NCBI GenBank assembly: GCA_035578175.1
Contig: JAQMRL010000041.1
Span: forward strand, 1,112,501 to 1,176,500
DNA: 64,000 bases
Source: Catonia carolina
Lineage: Eukaryota > Arthropoda > Insecta > Hemiptera > Achilidae
Direction: 5' to 3'
Shown here: piece by piece, positions 34,690-46,459 of the stretch
Layout of the letters: each line of letters opens with the position of its first letter
Position numbering within the stretch: the stretch's first letter is position 1
Position numbers and translations under genes: made by a program
Notes under the pieces: generated by a model
What the model was told of the DNA's origin: nothing
The model's database searches: none
Seen by the model: the letters and a program-made list of their open reading frames with translations, nothing else

Positions 34690-35430
34690 TTTTTTAAATT
34701 CCCGTTTCAATAATTACAGACTGATTGAATTTGAAACTCCCATCTACTTGCTGGGACTGTCCAAAACGGATCAGAAAACGATCTGAACCACACAACCTGC
34801 TTTCCCGATTTGTAAAAGTATAAGGCAGATATTTTTTATAAATTTCAAGGACAGCCTAATACTGAAGTAATATTTGTAATGTGATAAAATTTTTTATAAC
34901 TGGATTTGAATTTCTATTCACATTTCACGATTCCTTAAAACCAAAAATTGGTTTTCGAAGGAAGTCCACCTGCAAGATATTGTGGATCAGAATTTTCGAT
35001 CAACTTTTTTCTATAGACAAATAATGATGTTTTGTACTGAAACGACTAACAATTAATAAAACCATAAACATTTGAAGCTATTCTGGTCAACGATGTTATC
35101 TAATCAGTGTGAATTCACGTGGGGAAAATAACTTCCAGAAAAAGCAAATCCGTTTGAACCGATACTGCAGAACATTGCTGCTTTTTGGCCAGCTCAATAT
35201 CATGAAATTTAATTATATCTCTATCTGAGTGAAGTTTATATGTTGCACCATTAAAAAACCACTCTAAATATATGGTTTCATTAATTTTCCACCCATAGTT
35301 TGCATCCATTCTCTGTACAAGTAAATAGAAAAAAGTTTAGTCGTTGGGGGCATATAACGGAATTTGACCAAACTTTCATGAAACCGTCGAAGTACGAAGT
35401 ATTCGTGAACTTATCGATCATGAAATATAT
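34690..35430 (-). pseudogene. Unidentified decayed protein-coding relic
   Basis: Several consecutive minus-strand pieces in different frames look like real protein rather than AT noise. In order: KFGQIPLYAPND (near 35,370) followed by a stop; a 64-codon open piece 35309-35115 including WKINETIYLEWFFNGATYKL; DPQYLAGGLPSKTNFWF (near 34,980-34,935); and YTFTNRESRLCGSDRFLIRF with VDGSFKFNQSVIIETGI before a stop (near 34,830-34,700). Composition is balanced, with many W, G and P. I do not recognise the family. Alternatives are a host-gene exon set or an endogenous viral or transposon protein. One piece is preceded by an acceptor-like TTTACTTGTACAG (~35,313), but in-frame stops upstream favour a relic. 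Confidence 0.35.
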
Positions 35431-35994
35431 GTGGAGATCTGAATAAAATAACTGATATCACAAATTATTATAATTAAAAAAGAAAGTGGTTTGAAATTTC
35501 AGAAAGTATAATATACAATGATTATATTATAATCATTGTGAATCAAACAAAATAGGCTTATGTACTTTTATAGGTGATACGTTTTGGAGTTAAAAATTTT
35601 ATATTCAAATGATCAGCTCAAAACCATATCAATAAATCGTACAAAAACGATGTAAAAATTTAAATAATATATATATATTCAGAATGTCATAGTCGGTATG
35701 CGGTATACTAAGGGTGACAGGTGTGAATATTTTAGTACTATAAACCTCCGTTCACTTCGCTTTGCGTTCACAAATATTTTATTTTATTTTCTAAACTTAC
35801 AATATTTAGCACTGAAGTATTATTCACGGTTTACTTTTTATTGACATCCATTTTTACAATGTTTAGTTGGTGATTAAAAATTACCTCAGCAAATTTTGTA
35901 CAGTATGAAAATACTGGTAATATGAACGAACCGATTGTGATGAAGTTTTATATGATATAGAATAATTTCCACCAAAAATTAATCGAACGAAAGA
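35431..35994. other. No gene seen; short palindrome
   Basis: ACAATGATTATA (35515-35526) and TATAATCATTGT (35528-35539) form a perfect 12-bp palindrome with a 1-nt centre. Nothing else recognised. Confidence 0.5.
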
Positions 35995-36935
35995 ATGTTA
36001 TACACACAAAATCTGGTGTGAATAAACAATATAACCTATGTTTAATCGTGAGTAAACAACGTAATATGAAAAACATAACCTAATTTTATCATGAGTGAAA
36101 GACGAAATATGAAAATCAACCTGTTAAACATAAAAATATGGAAAATCACCAATTGTCGCTAAACTAGGCTCTGTAGAAAAAAAATGTTAGGTATAAAGAT
36201 TGTAGATGTTTTTATTTCCTATAACTTTAATCATTTAGGCCTACTTTTCTCTTAAAATTCATACTAAGGTCGCAATTATAAAAAAAATTCCTAAGTTTTA
36301 CCGATTTTAATAAGTAAAATAGTGAAAATCACTAACTGACGCTTATAACTAACTAAGCGTTGTCAAAAAAACGCCTGAAATAAAAGTTTTAGGATTATTA
36401 ATTTGCCATGCTTACTTAAGTTATGTACACTTTTGATCTAAAATTCGTATTAAGGCCGCACTCTTAAATAAAAAAACCTTTTATACCACGAGAGCATAAC
36501 CCTTCTAAGAATTTCAGCAGACAAGCCCCTTACCCTATTTTGTAGAGCATAAAAAATTGTGTAATGAGGTACTTATTAAAAAAATTCGTAGGAGCAGTTT
36601 ATGAAAAAATCGCAAAGAAGTAAAAAATCACACAAATAAACTACTACGACTGGTTGATTGATTTTGATGAAAATGTTTATATCGAACCCCCTTACGGTAT
36701 CTAACTTAAGTTTCAATTTTCAATTTCATACATTTTTTCGTTCTTCAAATATTATTTTCACATACAGACGCAGAGCAATCGTTAACAAGTTATTTTGGGT
36801 TCAGGGGGCCTGAAAACGTGTATTTACGGTCAAAATTCGATTTCAAAAAATTGACATTAAAACAAGATACTTTCTACCCGACGAATAGTAGGCCGATATT
36901 TATTTATAATTTATATATCAAGGAAAGGAAAAAGT
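35995..36935 (+). repeat. Family K repeat, near full length
   Basis: Runs from ATCTGGTGTGAATAAAC to AAGGAAAAAGTAAAAATC. It shows the internal duplication clearly: 'CACCAATTGTCGCTAAACTAGGC' near 36,147 and 'CACTAACTGACGC' near 36,330, each followed by an 'AAATAAAAGTT'-type block. No coding capacity. TAGGCCTA at 36236-36243. Confidence 0.75.
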
Positions 36936-37384
36936 AAAAATCAAAACGCTCTTGTGGTTTTTATTATTGTTTTCACTTTTCTTACATCAATTCAATTTTT
37001 CAAATCTACCGGGTTGGTCTGTTGATAAATCGTCGCCACGTATAAGCTGTTTAACATCTGATTTTCGTAGACAAAGGTTCCTGGTTTAAATCCTAGTAAT
37101 ATACAGATATGAATACTAGACAGTAGTCACTGGTGTACTTCGATGGTTGGGGTTCTATTAACCACACACTCTCAGGTATAGTTAGGCTGAGTCTGTTCAA
37201 GACTAAACGTCACACGTATCAACCTCATCTCCTTGGGTTATGGATTTTCTTATTGTTCTTATTATATACATATTGTTCTTCTTGTTCTTGCGCATATTCA
37301 GAGTGTATTGCGACGGATTTTAAGTACTTATAAACTGCAAAATAATCAATTAATTGTAAAATCGTAATAAAAAATTAATCGTGA
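36936..37384. other. No gene seen
   Basis: A 66-codon frame at 37133 is unrecognised. Confidence 0.3.
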
Positions 37385-37660
37385 AATAAAAAAATACAAC
37401 ATCATGTAAACATAATTACGAAAATCCTTCATTAGCGAGTTACGGTTGGCGAGAGATTTCGTCATGATATTTGCTTTTCTGGACATTTTATTCCACATAG
37501 GCTAAATACATTTTGTGAATTGTAATTATAGAAATATAGGATAGTTCCTTATGGTTCTTGATGATAAATACGTTAAAACAGTCCCCTGAAATGTAACTTA
37601 ATAGTTTTTGAACAAACTGTAAAGAAATCGCAAAAATTAGAATAAAAAACCACATAGGCC
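37385..37660. repeat. Family F foldback fragment
   Basis: ATTAGCGAGTTACGGTTGGCG and the following 'TTATGGTTCTTGATGATAAAT' and 'CAGTCCCCTGAAATGTAACTT' blocks follow the left arm of the foldback in order but are diverged. Confidence 0.5.
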
Positions 37661-38205
37661 TATTTTGCGTTTCTTTTACAATAACTTTGTTAATTTACTT
37701 ATTACCAGTTACAAATAATCGGTAATACTTTTAGAAAATTTAATTTTGAACAAAATTATATGCATAAAGAATTTATAGAAAATAATTAATTATTGAATAA
37801 AACAAACGTTTTTTTGAAACAATACAAAACTTTTAACTGAAATAAAATTATATTAATGGAATACATTAAACAAAATCTGATTCCATATTTAATTTTAGGT
37901 TCAACAAAGATTTTAAATTTTCTTAGTTATTATAGCGACTTGAACGCGGTAACGGACCTGCGAATGAGTTTCATAATTGTAAATATAATCTTGACAATAA
38001 CCTTGTAAATATAATTTATTTTAAACAATTAATTTTAAGTAGTCAGCCTTAAAAAACAGCTGGTATTTATGAATAACTTGTTTTAACGTAATTTTAAAAG
38101 AAGCTGACAAATTTCTGAAAGAACAATAGTTTATTGTTGTGATAAATTTATTTTTCTTTATAAGGAACGGTTTTAAAAATGTAAACATTTTAATTGTCCC
38201 TTGCC
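37661..38205. other. No gene seen
   Basis: AT-rich, nothing recognised. Confidence 0.35.
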
Positions 38206-38525
38206 CATTGTGCAAGTAGTTGAAAAGTTTGTTTGTATTTTGTGTACAATGTGTCAGACAATTTTAACCTAATTTCTCCAAATAGTTCGAAAGATCTATA
38301 TGATGAGATTGCAAGTATAAAACGGTTAGAACATTTGGAGTGGACCAGTGAACATTTAAACTTGTTAATGAAAGCTGATATCCGGTAGTTCGAAAAAGTG
38401 TCGTTAAGGGACTGGTTCTTTGTTATGTTATCTAAATTTCTTGTGCGGTTGGTAGCAAGTGTTTGCGTACAGGTAATCGTATTGGTTTTTAAGAACAGTA
38501 ATCTATTGTCAGTCAAGATGATTTA
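38206..38525 (+). other. Unassigned region with long frames on both strands
   Basis: A 108-codon minus-strand frame (38190-38516) overlaps a plus-strand frame interrupted by one stop at 38386-38388. The plus-strand translation (SKDLYDEIASIKRLEHLEWT, then LRDWFFVMLSKFLVRLVASV) is the more protein-like of the two. I do not recognise either product. It could be a relic of an element that also includes the GC-rich block to the right. Confidence 0.2.
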
Positions 38526-38601
38526 AGCTTAAGTTTTGTAAGTTATTTATTTAAATGTAATCTATTTAACTTATGTAATTTTGTATTTGTTAGGAGTGTC
38601 A

Positions 38602-38996
38602 CCGGATGGTGACATTAAGCGGCGTAAGGAAACCTTAAATGTTTGAGGCCCTGAAAAGGGCCGTTTAAGCGGTGGTCGTCTAGGCGGGACGAGTCGGTCG
38701 TAGTCGTCGTGGCGGTCGAGGAGGTGGACGACATGGCGTGTTGTTGTCCAGGGGAGACGTCATCTTCTTCCCTCACAATAGTGCGTCGATGGCTGCTTTG
38801 TCGGGATCCGGTGGACGCGAGGCTTGGTCGAGGGACCGTTGTGGGTATCGATCACGACAACGGTCGATGGCGGTTGCAGTGTCGGGTCGGCGAGAGAAAG
38901 CATATTCTTCTCTCTTGCGGGGTCATTGATGCGTCTTCGTTGGAGTCCGGTAGCCGTGTGTCGATGGTGGATGTCTGGTCGAAGCTGTAGAGTGGA
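38602..38996 (-). repeat. GC-rich repeat, copy B (possible Jockey-like 3' tail)
   Basis: Strikingly GC-rich against its surroundings. The left ~250 bp are shared with 18957-19195. It lies on the minus strand directly downstream of the Jockey-like RT end at 39239, so it may be the 3' untranslated tail of that LINE, with copy A a 5'-truncated sibling. Several overlapping frames on both strands (38709-38990 plus, 38760-39071 minus, 38923-39261 minus) are composition artefacts: they disagree with each other and are not conserved as protein between copies A and B. Confidence 0.55.
38647..38662 (-). promoter_or_regulatory. Histone-mRNA-type 3' stem-loop motif
   Basis: On the minus strand GGCCCTTTTCAGGGCC is a 6-bp stem with a TTTC loop that fits the replication-dependent histone 3' processing consensus GGYYYTTHTHARRRCC at every position. 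No histone coding sequence is found upstream, and no purine-rich downstream element is obvious. Copy A retains only a degenerate version. It may be coincidence or a captured processing signal. Confidence 0.4.
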
Positions 38997-39238
38997 ATGA
39001 ATTGGCGATCGGGAAAACTGAAACTGAAACTGGTGGAAGAGGTAAATTGACGATATCGTGGGAGTTACCAACTACCTGATCGTTTGGAGTAAAAAGGCAG
39101 AACTGGGATCTCTTCTTAAGAGTATTACGGAAAAAGGTAGTTGATGAAAAATATTTTAGTTTCAGAATCTTGGGCTGAAGGACCATATTGATCATCAATA
39201 TTTTAGAAGTATTTACCCAATTTTTAGTAATATAAATA

Positions 39239-39910
39239 CTACCAAAAACGTGGCTGGGCAAGCGGGACTAACGTTAACATTTTAGTTAACTGGCCTAGAA
39301 TAGTCGTGAAACTGCAGGATGCGTATCCATTCGTGCGATGGGCTGCATCGTAGATCTTCCTGATGAGCTCGATGTTATACGTCTTGCCGGCGTCGTGTAG
39401 CTTCCGTGACGTGTTGTGAATGTAATCCTCTACGGAAGGGAAAAGAAGGTGTTCTTGCACTATGGAGTTGGAGATTAGGTGGTGAAAGTTAGCGACGAGG
39501 CAGAGGATGCGGTTTTGGAAGAATTTGAATTTGCTGTGGTGACTTTTGGCTAGGAGGGGCCACCAGACTGTTGACCCGTACAGCAGGAAAGAGCGGATGA
39601 TGGCTGAGTAGACGAGGAGTTTAAGGGTGTTACTGAGAGCTCTGGATCGAAGGATAGGTGTTAATTGATATAGGAGAATTCTTCCCTTACGGAGATTGTT
39701 CGTTGCGTGTTCGGTGAAATTCAATCTCTTGTCCAGTGTAACTCCCAGATATCTCACACTGGTTGCCCAGGGGATCTGATAGTCGTTAATCTTGAGCTGT
39801 GCTGGCTGGCTGATCTTTCTGGTGAAGTTGATTGCCACGCATTTCTGAGGGTTGAGGGAAAGTTTCCAGGCGGAACACCATTCGGTGGTGGAGGAGTTGG
39901 TTTTGCAGGT
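39239..39910 (-). pseudogene. Jockey-like LINE reverse transcriptase C-terminus
   Basis: The 199-codon open minus-strand frame starts just after the RT fingers/palm region. Upstream of its first Met (39838) the same frame continues back as TEWCSAWKLSLNPQKCVAIN. Inside it are SVRYLGVTLDKRLNFTEHA (the conserved 'YLGVxLDxxLxxxxH' block), YSAIIRSFLLYGSTVWWPLL and the connection to a C-terminal tail ending LAQPRFW then stop. This is the thumb and C-terminal part of a Jockey-clade ORF2. The catalytic palm (YADD) is not present, and the frame changes near 39,880, where MRLNQTHLQNQL lies in another frame. It is truncated and inactive as an enzyme. The remaining frame is clean for ~200 codons, suggesting modest age. 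Confidence 0.8.
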
Positions 39911-40119
39911 GGGTTTGGTTAAGACGCATGGATGTGCTGGAGCGGTGGTGATCAGGCTCAGTGGAGCTCTCTTTTATAGTCACTATAGCGCTGCGGTAAG
40001 GGGCGGGTAATAGCACTCTGCAGTGCTAACACAGTCCTACCGCCCCTGTTAGAACTATTGTCGGCATGTCGGAAGATTGTTAGCCAGGAGCACAGTACTT
40101 AATCAAAGGGGAAGATGAT

Positions 40120-40255
40120 AACAGTAGGCTAGGTGTAATCATAAATTGTAATTATTAATTTTGTAAAATAAATTATTAATTGTTATAAGTTGAAGTTAGT
40201 CTGTATATTATTTCTTAAACCTAGATACCGAACGAACCTAGGCTTATGTTTTAAA
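40120..40255 (+). repeat. Family L LTR-like fragment, plus orientation
   Basis: AT-rich block with TAAAATAAATTATTAATTG, then GATACCGAACGAACCTAGGC. It matches the terminal ~135 bp of L read on its presumed sense strand. Confidence 0.5.
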
Positions 40256-41374
40256 ATATTTTAACCAAAATATTTTTGACAAAGTTGAAATGTAAAAAGT
40301 TTTAAACATCTTAAATATTGTATCGAATTACTTAGTGTGGAGGTCTGTGAACCTCTGAACTTTGTAATGCAAATTAGTTAACTCATCCTACCTCTGCATT
40401 ACTTAAAGGAAAGAGACCATCAATTTGAATATGTTAAATATCTTTTAAGTACTGATATTTACGTGTTCCCACTGCCACAATTATTTAACAAGAAGAAAAG
40501 TTCTATTAATTCAGTGATTATCAGTTTGGTTGACTTTGCATCGCCTTCATAATGCGAATTGATAAGAATATTAAATAACTTATTTAATAATTTCTTAATT
40601 ACTTTCTGTTTGAAGTGAATTCAGATTTTTGGAGTCGTATTTTTTCTTCTTCCTTTTTTGTAGCTTAACCCTGATACTCGAGCTTTTATTGATTACATGA
40701 TATCCTAATTACTCCATTATTATTTATGATTATTAATAATACTTAATAGCCTAATTATTTTAATTTTTTTAGCATTTTATTAATTAAAGAATTTTATTAA
40801 TTATATGGTCTTGTTAAGACCAAAGTCTTAACAAGAATTAGTATATTCGTTAGACCTAAGTCTTATAAACAAGTATTATATTTAAAAGTATCAAAACATT
40901 ATCAAACGACAATAAAATATTTTAAATAAAAATAAATTTTTTGAATGTTATTTAATTTGTTTAATAATAAAATTATTATAATATAGAAGGCCTATATTTT
41001 TAATAATTATTATTATAAGTGTATTATTTATTAATTATTCCTATTATTTTTATTATTTTATATCCTAAAGTTTGGGGCTCAAGTGCCCGCGGTATTTCTG
41101 ATTCCTTACATAATAATAAAATAAGACATTATTCTATACACAAAGGTCCGAAAACGCTTCGCTTTCTGTCTGACTGGATTGGACATAAAGTGTGTGGCAG
41201 TACTGTACCGTATCTGATACCTGCTGCATAATAAAATACATTGTGTACAAAATTTATGATATAATACTATTACATAAAAGAACTAACCTTCCCAAATGAC
41301 CTTCTTCGACAAAAATAAGAGATAAATTCGTTTTACTGATCTTAATGCTTTTCAAAATGCCGTGTTATTCAGAT
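40256..41374. other. No gene; perfect hairpin and small F fragment
   Basis: TCTTGTTAAGAC (40809-40820) and GTCTTAACAAGA (40825-40836) form a 12-bp perfect hairpin with a CAAA loop. At 41140-41163 'AAAGGTCCGAAAACGCTTCG' is a 20-bp scrap of the family F arm. The rest is very AT-rich. Confidence 0.6.
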
Positions 41375-41675
41375 CTCCTGAGCTCACGACAACATGTTCT
41401 TACCGATAGATGTGTGTGTGTGTGTGTGTGTTTTGAAACTTGGAACTTAAGAAAAATTGAAAACCCTAAAATGTGTGTTTAAATTTTTTCTTGCACAGCT
41501 TATTTTAGGGTCAAATAGTGATTTTATATCCTTTGCTTATCAAAACAAAATCCATCACAGGTCGATTCTCATTTAGCGTCATCCACTGTTGATTAGAATC
41601 AGGTTGCGTTTTTCATTGTTTAAATTTTCAACAAAAAGTCCTGTGAGTGTTTCACTCCAATTTTTTTGATTATGT
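41375..41675 (-). repeat. Family K repeat, minus-orientation fragment
   Basis: Contains a (GT)n run at 41412-41432 and the terminal block 'CCTGTGAGTGTTTCACTCC'. The middle is partly deleted compared with other K copies. Confidence 0.65.
41412..41432 (+). repeat. (GT)n microsatellite
   Basis: About ten GT units at the same relative position in K as the run at 8286. Confidence 0.95.
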
Positions 41676-43264
41676 ATTTTTAATATTGTTTTTCTTATGT
41701 TATCTCCTATTTTGTGTTATTAGGTATACAATTACGTAGTTTCGAGGGCAATTAAATAATTTAATTAGCTTGTTAAGTTGAACGCTAAATGTTAATTATT
41801 TGTAGTCAATTATTTTAAATAAGTTTATTATTTGGTTGTCGGTCAAAGTATTTGTGCAGTTTTTATGAGCCACTTCAAGCAAACGGCTTGTCAGTCTCTT
41901 TTTTCAGTTTTTTGCAGTAGCATAACCTTTCTTTTACTACCCTAAATTATGACAACGTGTACTATTTTACGTGATAATAAACTTTATTTATTTATCTACT
42001 GAGGGTTAAAAAACGTAAATTTTTAAAATGAATAATATTGTATAAAAATGTAGGGTAGTTCAACTTTTAATACATTTCACTTTGAAACCCTTTGACCTTT
42101 CCTCAGGTCAAAATACCGAAGACCAATAGAATACCAGGATTTACCTCTTTACTTAAACCCGACAGCAGTAGTTCCGTGACCCGTTAATAATCCTACTAAC
42201 TCGATATAAACTTTCAGCGGTCAGATAACTAAATGGTTACTTACCATGTTAAAAATTTGAATTATAAAAATATCAGTAGCCTTTATATTTGCACCCGCGC
42301 TCACGGCGGATTCAAATGCTAGTATAACCCTTTTAATGTTGTTACATGGGTCAATTTTTCCATGCTAAATGTGCTACCGCAAAAATGATTTTATTACATA
42401 GTGTTACCGATTTGTTCATTAAAACTTTTATTTTTCAACGCTTTTTGGAGTACTTGGTTTTATTTTGTTCACCAGACTCTGTAGTCTCTTTAAATTTCAT
42501 TTCAAATATTGTTTTACAGTAACAGAAATATTTATAGAAGTAAATTTACCAAAAAAAAAAAAATTAAAAGAGGAGAAAAATATGACTGGATTAGAAAATA
42601 GGGGTTTACAATTTTTTTCTTTGAATTGAAAATTATACCATTCAACAGAGAAGAAAAAACAAAACAAATTCCATTAATTTATTTATATTTATATAGCCTA
42701 ACTAGCGGGGCTTGTGAACTTCGCAGAACGGGCTGGAAAATCGTAATGAGATTATGTTAAATATAAGAATTTCATGGTTCATAAATTTTTAAGGATTAGT
42801 GGAAGCATTTAAACCATAGTATAGTAGTAGCATAGTAGTAGCATCTTTAGTTTGTCATGTTGGCGCCGAAATGTACAAATTGTTTTATCTCTAACCCTCG
42901 AACATGAAACATATAACTGACCGTGCGAAAAGCAGGAAGTATTAAAGTATTCGAGCTAATTAAAATCTTAAGGATACCAAAAGTTTATATTTTCTAGGCC
43001 AAGAAATCTATTAGAAAAGGTCCGATTTCGATATTTCCAGCCGTTAAGCGATTATATAGTTTTTTAAGTTTTTGAGTTTTTAAAGTAAGTTGAGAGGGTC
43101 GCAACTCGGATTTTGGATTTTTCTTGGAAGTTTCAGAGGGCGAGGAACAAAAAATTTACCATTTTTTCGCTCCAAGGCCTCCTTATGGGTTAGAATTTTT
43201 AGACAAAAAAATTAAAAATACAAATATACAGTTTTTTTCGTCTTTTATGACCACAACGGATCAC
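41676..43264. other. No gene recognised
   Basis: Nothing coding or repeated that I can place. A 12-A run is at 42552-42563. Confidence 0.35.
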
Positions 43265-43545
43265 TTTAGTCAAATTTAGAAACCTTCTTATTTTCATATT
43301 GTTTAGCTTGATTTTCTGCCAGTATGTCTTCATTCGGGCTGATCTTGCTTGCCGAACTTCCTCTGAAACGACCGGTTTCTTCCTGCTTGGCTTTGTTCTT
43401 CCATCTGATTTTATTTTCAAATCTGCTTCCTTATTTTTTTAAATAATTTTTAATATTTCTGTTTTGTTTCTATATCATCGAAAGTTAATCCGAGTTCGGT
43501 CATATCTTCTTTGACATTTCGGATCCATTCTCCTGATGTTACCAC
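43265..43545 (-). pseudogene. LINE ORF2 C-terminal relic
   Basis: The minus strand reads TSGEWIRNVKEDMTELGLTF and DDIETKQKY (43,545-43,455), a stop and frameshift, then KPSRKKPVVSEEVRQARSAR followed by MKTYWQKIK (43,395-43,300). The order 'W..dvKeDm.elGi...di.dR.ky' followed by a basic 'kpkrk....see.r..rSerMk.YW' tail is the usual C-terminal end of one group of insect LINE ORF2 proteins. It is truncated and frame-broken. No poly(A) or target duplication was identified. Confidence 0.6.
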
Positions 43546-44594
43546 TGGAAAGAGTTTAAACATTCAGATTTATATAGATAATTATATTGATTTCAGAATA
43601 GTAAATAAAAATAAAGAACAGAATGGGTAGTGAAATTTTGTTGCCACACAAAGTAGGCCTACTTGTACTTGTGAATAGATCAGGTCTATTGAAATAGGCC
43701 TATCACAAAAGACTACGAAAATAAACCACTACTTTATAACAATATTATATTTATAAAAAATACTAGTGAAAATAGTGATTAAAATAGAACGTTACGATAA
43801 CCAAACAAACATAAACACGATTAATATGGCGAACAAGTGGTTAAATCACAATTTTATCAGTCAGCTGTATAGAAAATAAAATATGTTAGGTTATATTTTG
43901 ACGCACCAGGGAAAATGAATTAGTTAGATTTAGTAAACGATTCCAAAGAGAATAAAACTAGTTGCAATGCTATCTGATAGATATGAAAGAAACTTCGTGT
44001 AGATAACTAAAAGTCGATTAGATCGACGAGCAGCACTAAAAGGGTTAAGAAAGGGTTGCATTATGTAATAATAACCACAAGCGTATAACTACATGCACAT
44101 TATCACAAACACCAATAACTATTATTACATAATTACAGATAATTGAGGCTAACAATAATATCATGGTGTAACAATAACATATCCGTAATAACAGACAACG
44201 TAATTGGCTAGAAGTAAAAATACAACCTAAATTACCCAATTTACATGCACTGTAGGAAAATAGCTAAATAAAACCTTTGTAACATTCTTTTCAGAAAAGA
44301 ATTTCAAGTTTTGAAGATCGTTATTACTATGACATTTTTATAAAATTCATTAAGAGCATACTTAAACTTTTCTCCAAAACTACCAAAACCCTTCTTTTGC
44401 TGAACTTCACGGAAAATAAAAGTTAAATCGTTTAACTTCTCACATAACCTTACCCGTTGAAATCAAAATCACGCTGTACAAATAAAACCACTTAGTTTTT
44501 GAAACAAATTTTTCTGATATTTGCATGAAAAAGATAAATACAACCCGGAAATTAACTGCACACGTGTTTTGAGTAAGAGAAGGGAAAAGCGACT
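43546..44594. other. No gene recognised
   Basis: AT-rich. Two TAGGCCTA palindromes 33 bp apart (43654-43661, 43695-43702). Confidence 0.4.
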
Positions 44595-44960
44595 TTTTAA
44601 AAATCTGGTGTGAAACACTCACACGACTTTTTCTCGCCAATTTAAAATTATGAAATATATATATAAGCTAATTATTAACGATATATTAATTAACTATATT
44701 TAATTAACTATGTTTAATTAGGTATTAGTAAACAATGTAAAATTAAAAATATTAACAGTTAATGGAGTAAAATGAAAATCAACCTCTGTTCGACTTAAAA
44801 TTACGGGAAATCACTAATTGACGCTAAACTAGGCTCTATAGAAGATAATTCTTGAAATAAGAGTAGCAAATTTTTTCGCTACAACTTTAATTATGTACAC
44901 TTTGCCGTAACATGCATACAGGACTAAAAATTAAACTTTTCAATCGACATTACAAAACAG
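44595..44960 (+). repeat. Family K repeat, 5' part
   Basis: Starts ATCTGGTGTGAAACACTCAC and includes CGACTTTTTCTCGCCAAT, the 'AAAATCAACCTCTGTTCGACT' block and 'TCACTAATTGACGCTAAACT'. The 3' half is missing. Confidence 0.75.
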
Positions 44961-45385
44961 ATAAAACAAGCGATGATGTTATTCTTCTACCAATCGCAAA
45001 ATCTTTTTCTAAAATTTAAATTTATATAATGCCCCATATAGCTTTATGTTACTCAAGTAGCTGTAAGCTTTTCACCAGTTAAAGGGTTCTTCGCCATCGG
45101 TTGGGTAGAAATAAAACTTTTGAAATTCGTAGGGCGTAGTTTATGTAATTACCTCTTACAAACAATCAAACGTTACTTTTATATTATTAGTATAGAAAAC
45201 ATATTATGTATTACAATGCTTTTAACTATCGTGTAATGCACAATTTATACTTTTGGCAGGTCGCTACAGAATTTTTATTGGCATAACTTGAAACTTTATC
45301 AGAGTAAGAGTTACTATGGAAATTGAACACATAATTTTCTGTTTCGATTCCACTAGAATTTTGTCATTTTTACTAAAATTCTCAT
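44961..45385. other. No gene seen
   Basis: Nothing recognised. Confidence 0.3.
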
Positions 45386-45532
45386 CGTGTGGTCTTGGGT
45401 TTGAATCCCATTCAGGCACGGCATATTTCCATACGTTACTAAAAATCATTTTATCCTTCACCGTCTGCATTAGCAGTAATTGTAAAACACAGTCGGACGT
45501 TAAACCAAAAAAAAAAAAAAAAAAAAAAAAAA
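45386..45532 (+). mobile_element. tRNA-derived SINE, 5'-truncated
   Basis: Begins within the tRNA-like head (TCGTGTGGTCTTGGG), keeps the B-box GGTTTGAATCCC and the body to GTCGGACGTTAAACC, and ends in a 26-A tail. The A-box is lost. A clear target duplication was not found. Confidence 0.8.
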
Positions 45533-46176
45533 TCTGACCAATTTTGTATAATAAAAGATTCTCATCATATTTTTGAGTGAAGAGTGATGAAATAATACCT
45601 GAACGAAAAATTATTTTTGTTTGGTTCCGGATTTCTTTGGTGTTTAATATTTTTTGGTATTACTATATGAATACTAACATATATTTTCAGAATATCAACT
45701 CACTTAGAAGGTATAGAAATAATATGTATTAGTTGGGTAGTTACCGTTCTCGAGGGTAGTTTGATAGGGGTATTTACCGTTCTGGAGCAATCGGTCGAAA
45801 TGTATGTAGAACTTTTTTTTCTGTTAATTCCCTAAGGAACAAATTCCTAATTTCAGATCTCTAGGTGATCGAGAATTTAGAGATTACTAATAAATGCGTG
45901 TTTTAGTCAATTTGTAATTATTTAGTTTTTGTGTAATGTTTGCTGTCTTGGTTAAGATTTTTGCAGTTTTCCTTGGTCACTCCAAGCTTACGCCTGGTTA
46001 GTCTCCTGTTTGCATTCTGAATAGTAGTAGGCTATAACCTTCTCATTTCATACTAAAATTTTTTGACACGCCATGCAGGCCCATATGATAGGCCCATTGA
46101 TTTAGGTAGTATAATATTAAAAAGTTATGTTAATAAAAAATTATTTATTTTAGTGAGGACTTTTGCATTAAGTATA
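45533..46176. other. No gene seen
   Basis: AT-rich. 'GTTACCGTTCT' recurs 38 bp apart near 45,740 and 45,772. Confidence 0.35.
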
Positions 46177-46459
46177 CGGGTGGCCCATATGTCGGTTCCC
46201 ATGATATGGGACATTTCATTTTCATAAGTTAGTAATAGTGTAATGTTGGCAGCATCACGTAAAACATTTATTAGTTGTCTGTAACAGTAAAATTAGTGTG
46301 AGGTACGTCTCAGTGTTGTTACTATTTTTTTCTTTCATAACGGTACTTTTAAAATGTTTAGAACTGAAAAACGAGTTTATGTGCTTCAGTTGTGGTAGCA
46401 ACATTATAAAAATACTGCTAAAGTGCTGGAAAAATTTAGTGATAAGTATCCAGGTGACT

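Noticed and set aside
35119..35312. Clean internal host exon with acceptor TTGTACAG and donor GTGAAT
   Set aside because: Plausible splice motifs, but the same protein-like signal continues outside the putative exon in other frames with stops, favouring a decayed relic. Kept as a pseudogene at low confidence.
38602..38996. A histone gene, suggested by the stem-loop motif
   Set aside because: Translations of all frames upstream on the minus strand show no H1, H2A, H2B, H3 or H4 sequence.
38709..39261. Overlapping frames of 63-112 codons on both strands in the GC-rich block
   Set aside because: Low stop-codon density from GC-richness. Frames are not conserved between copies A and B and contradict each other.
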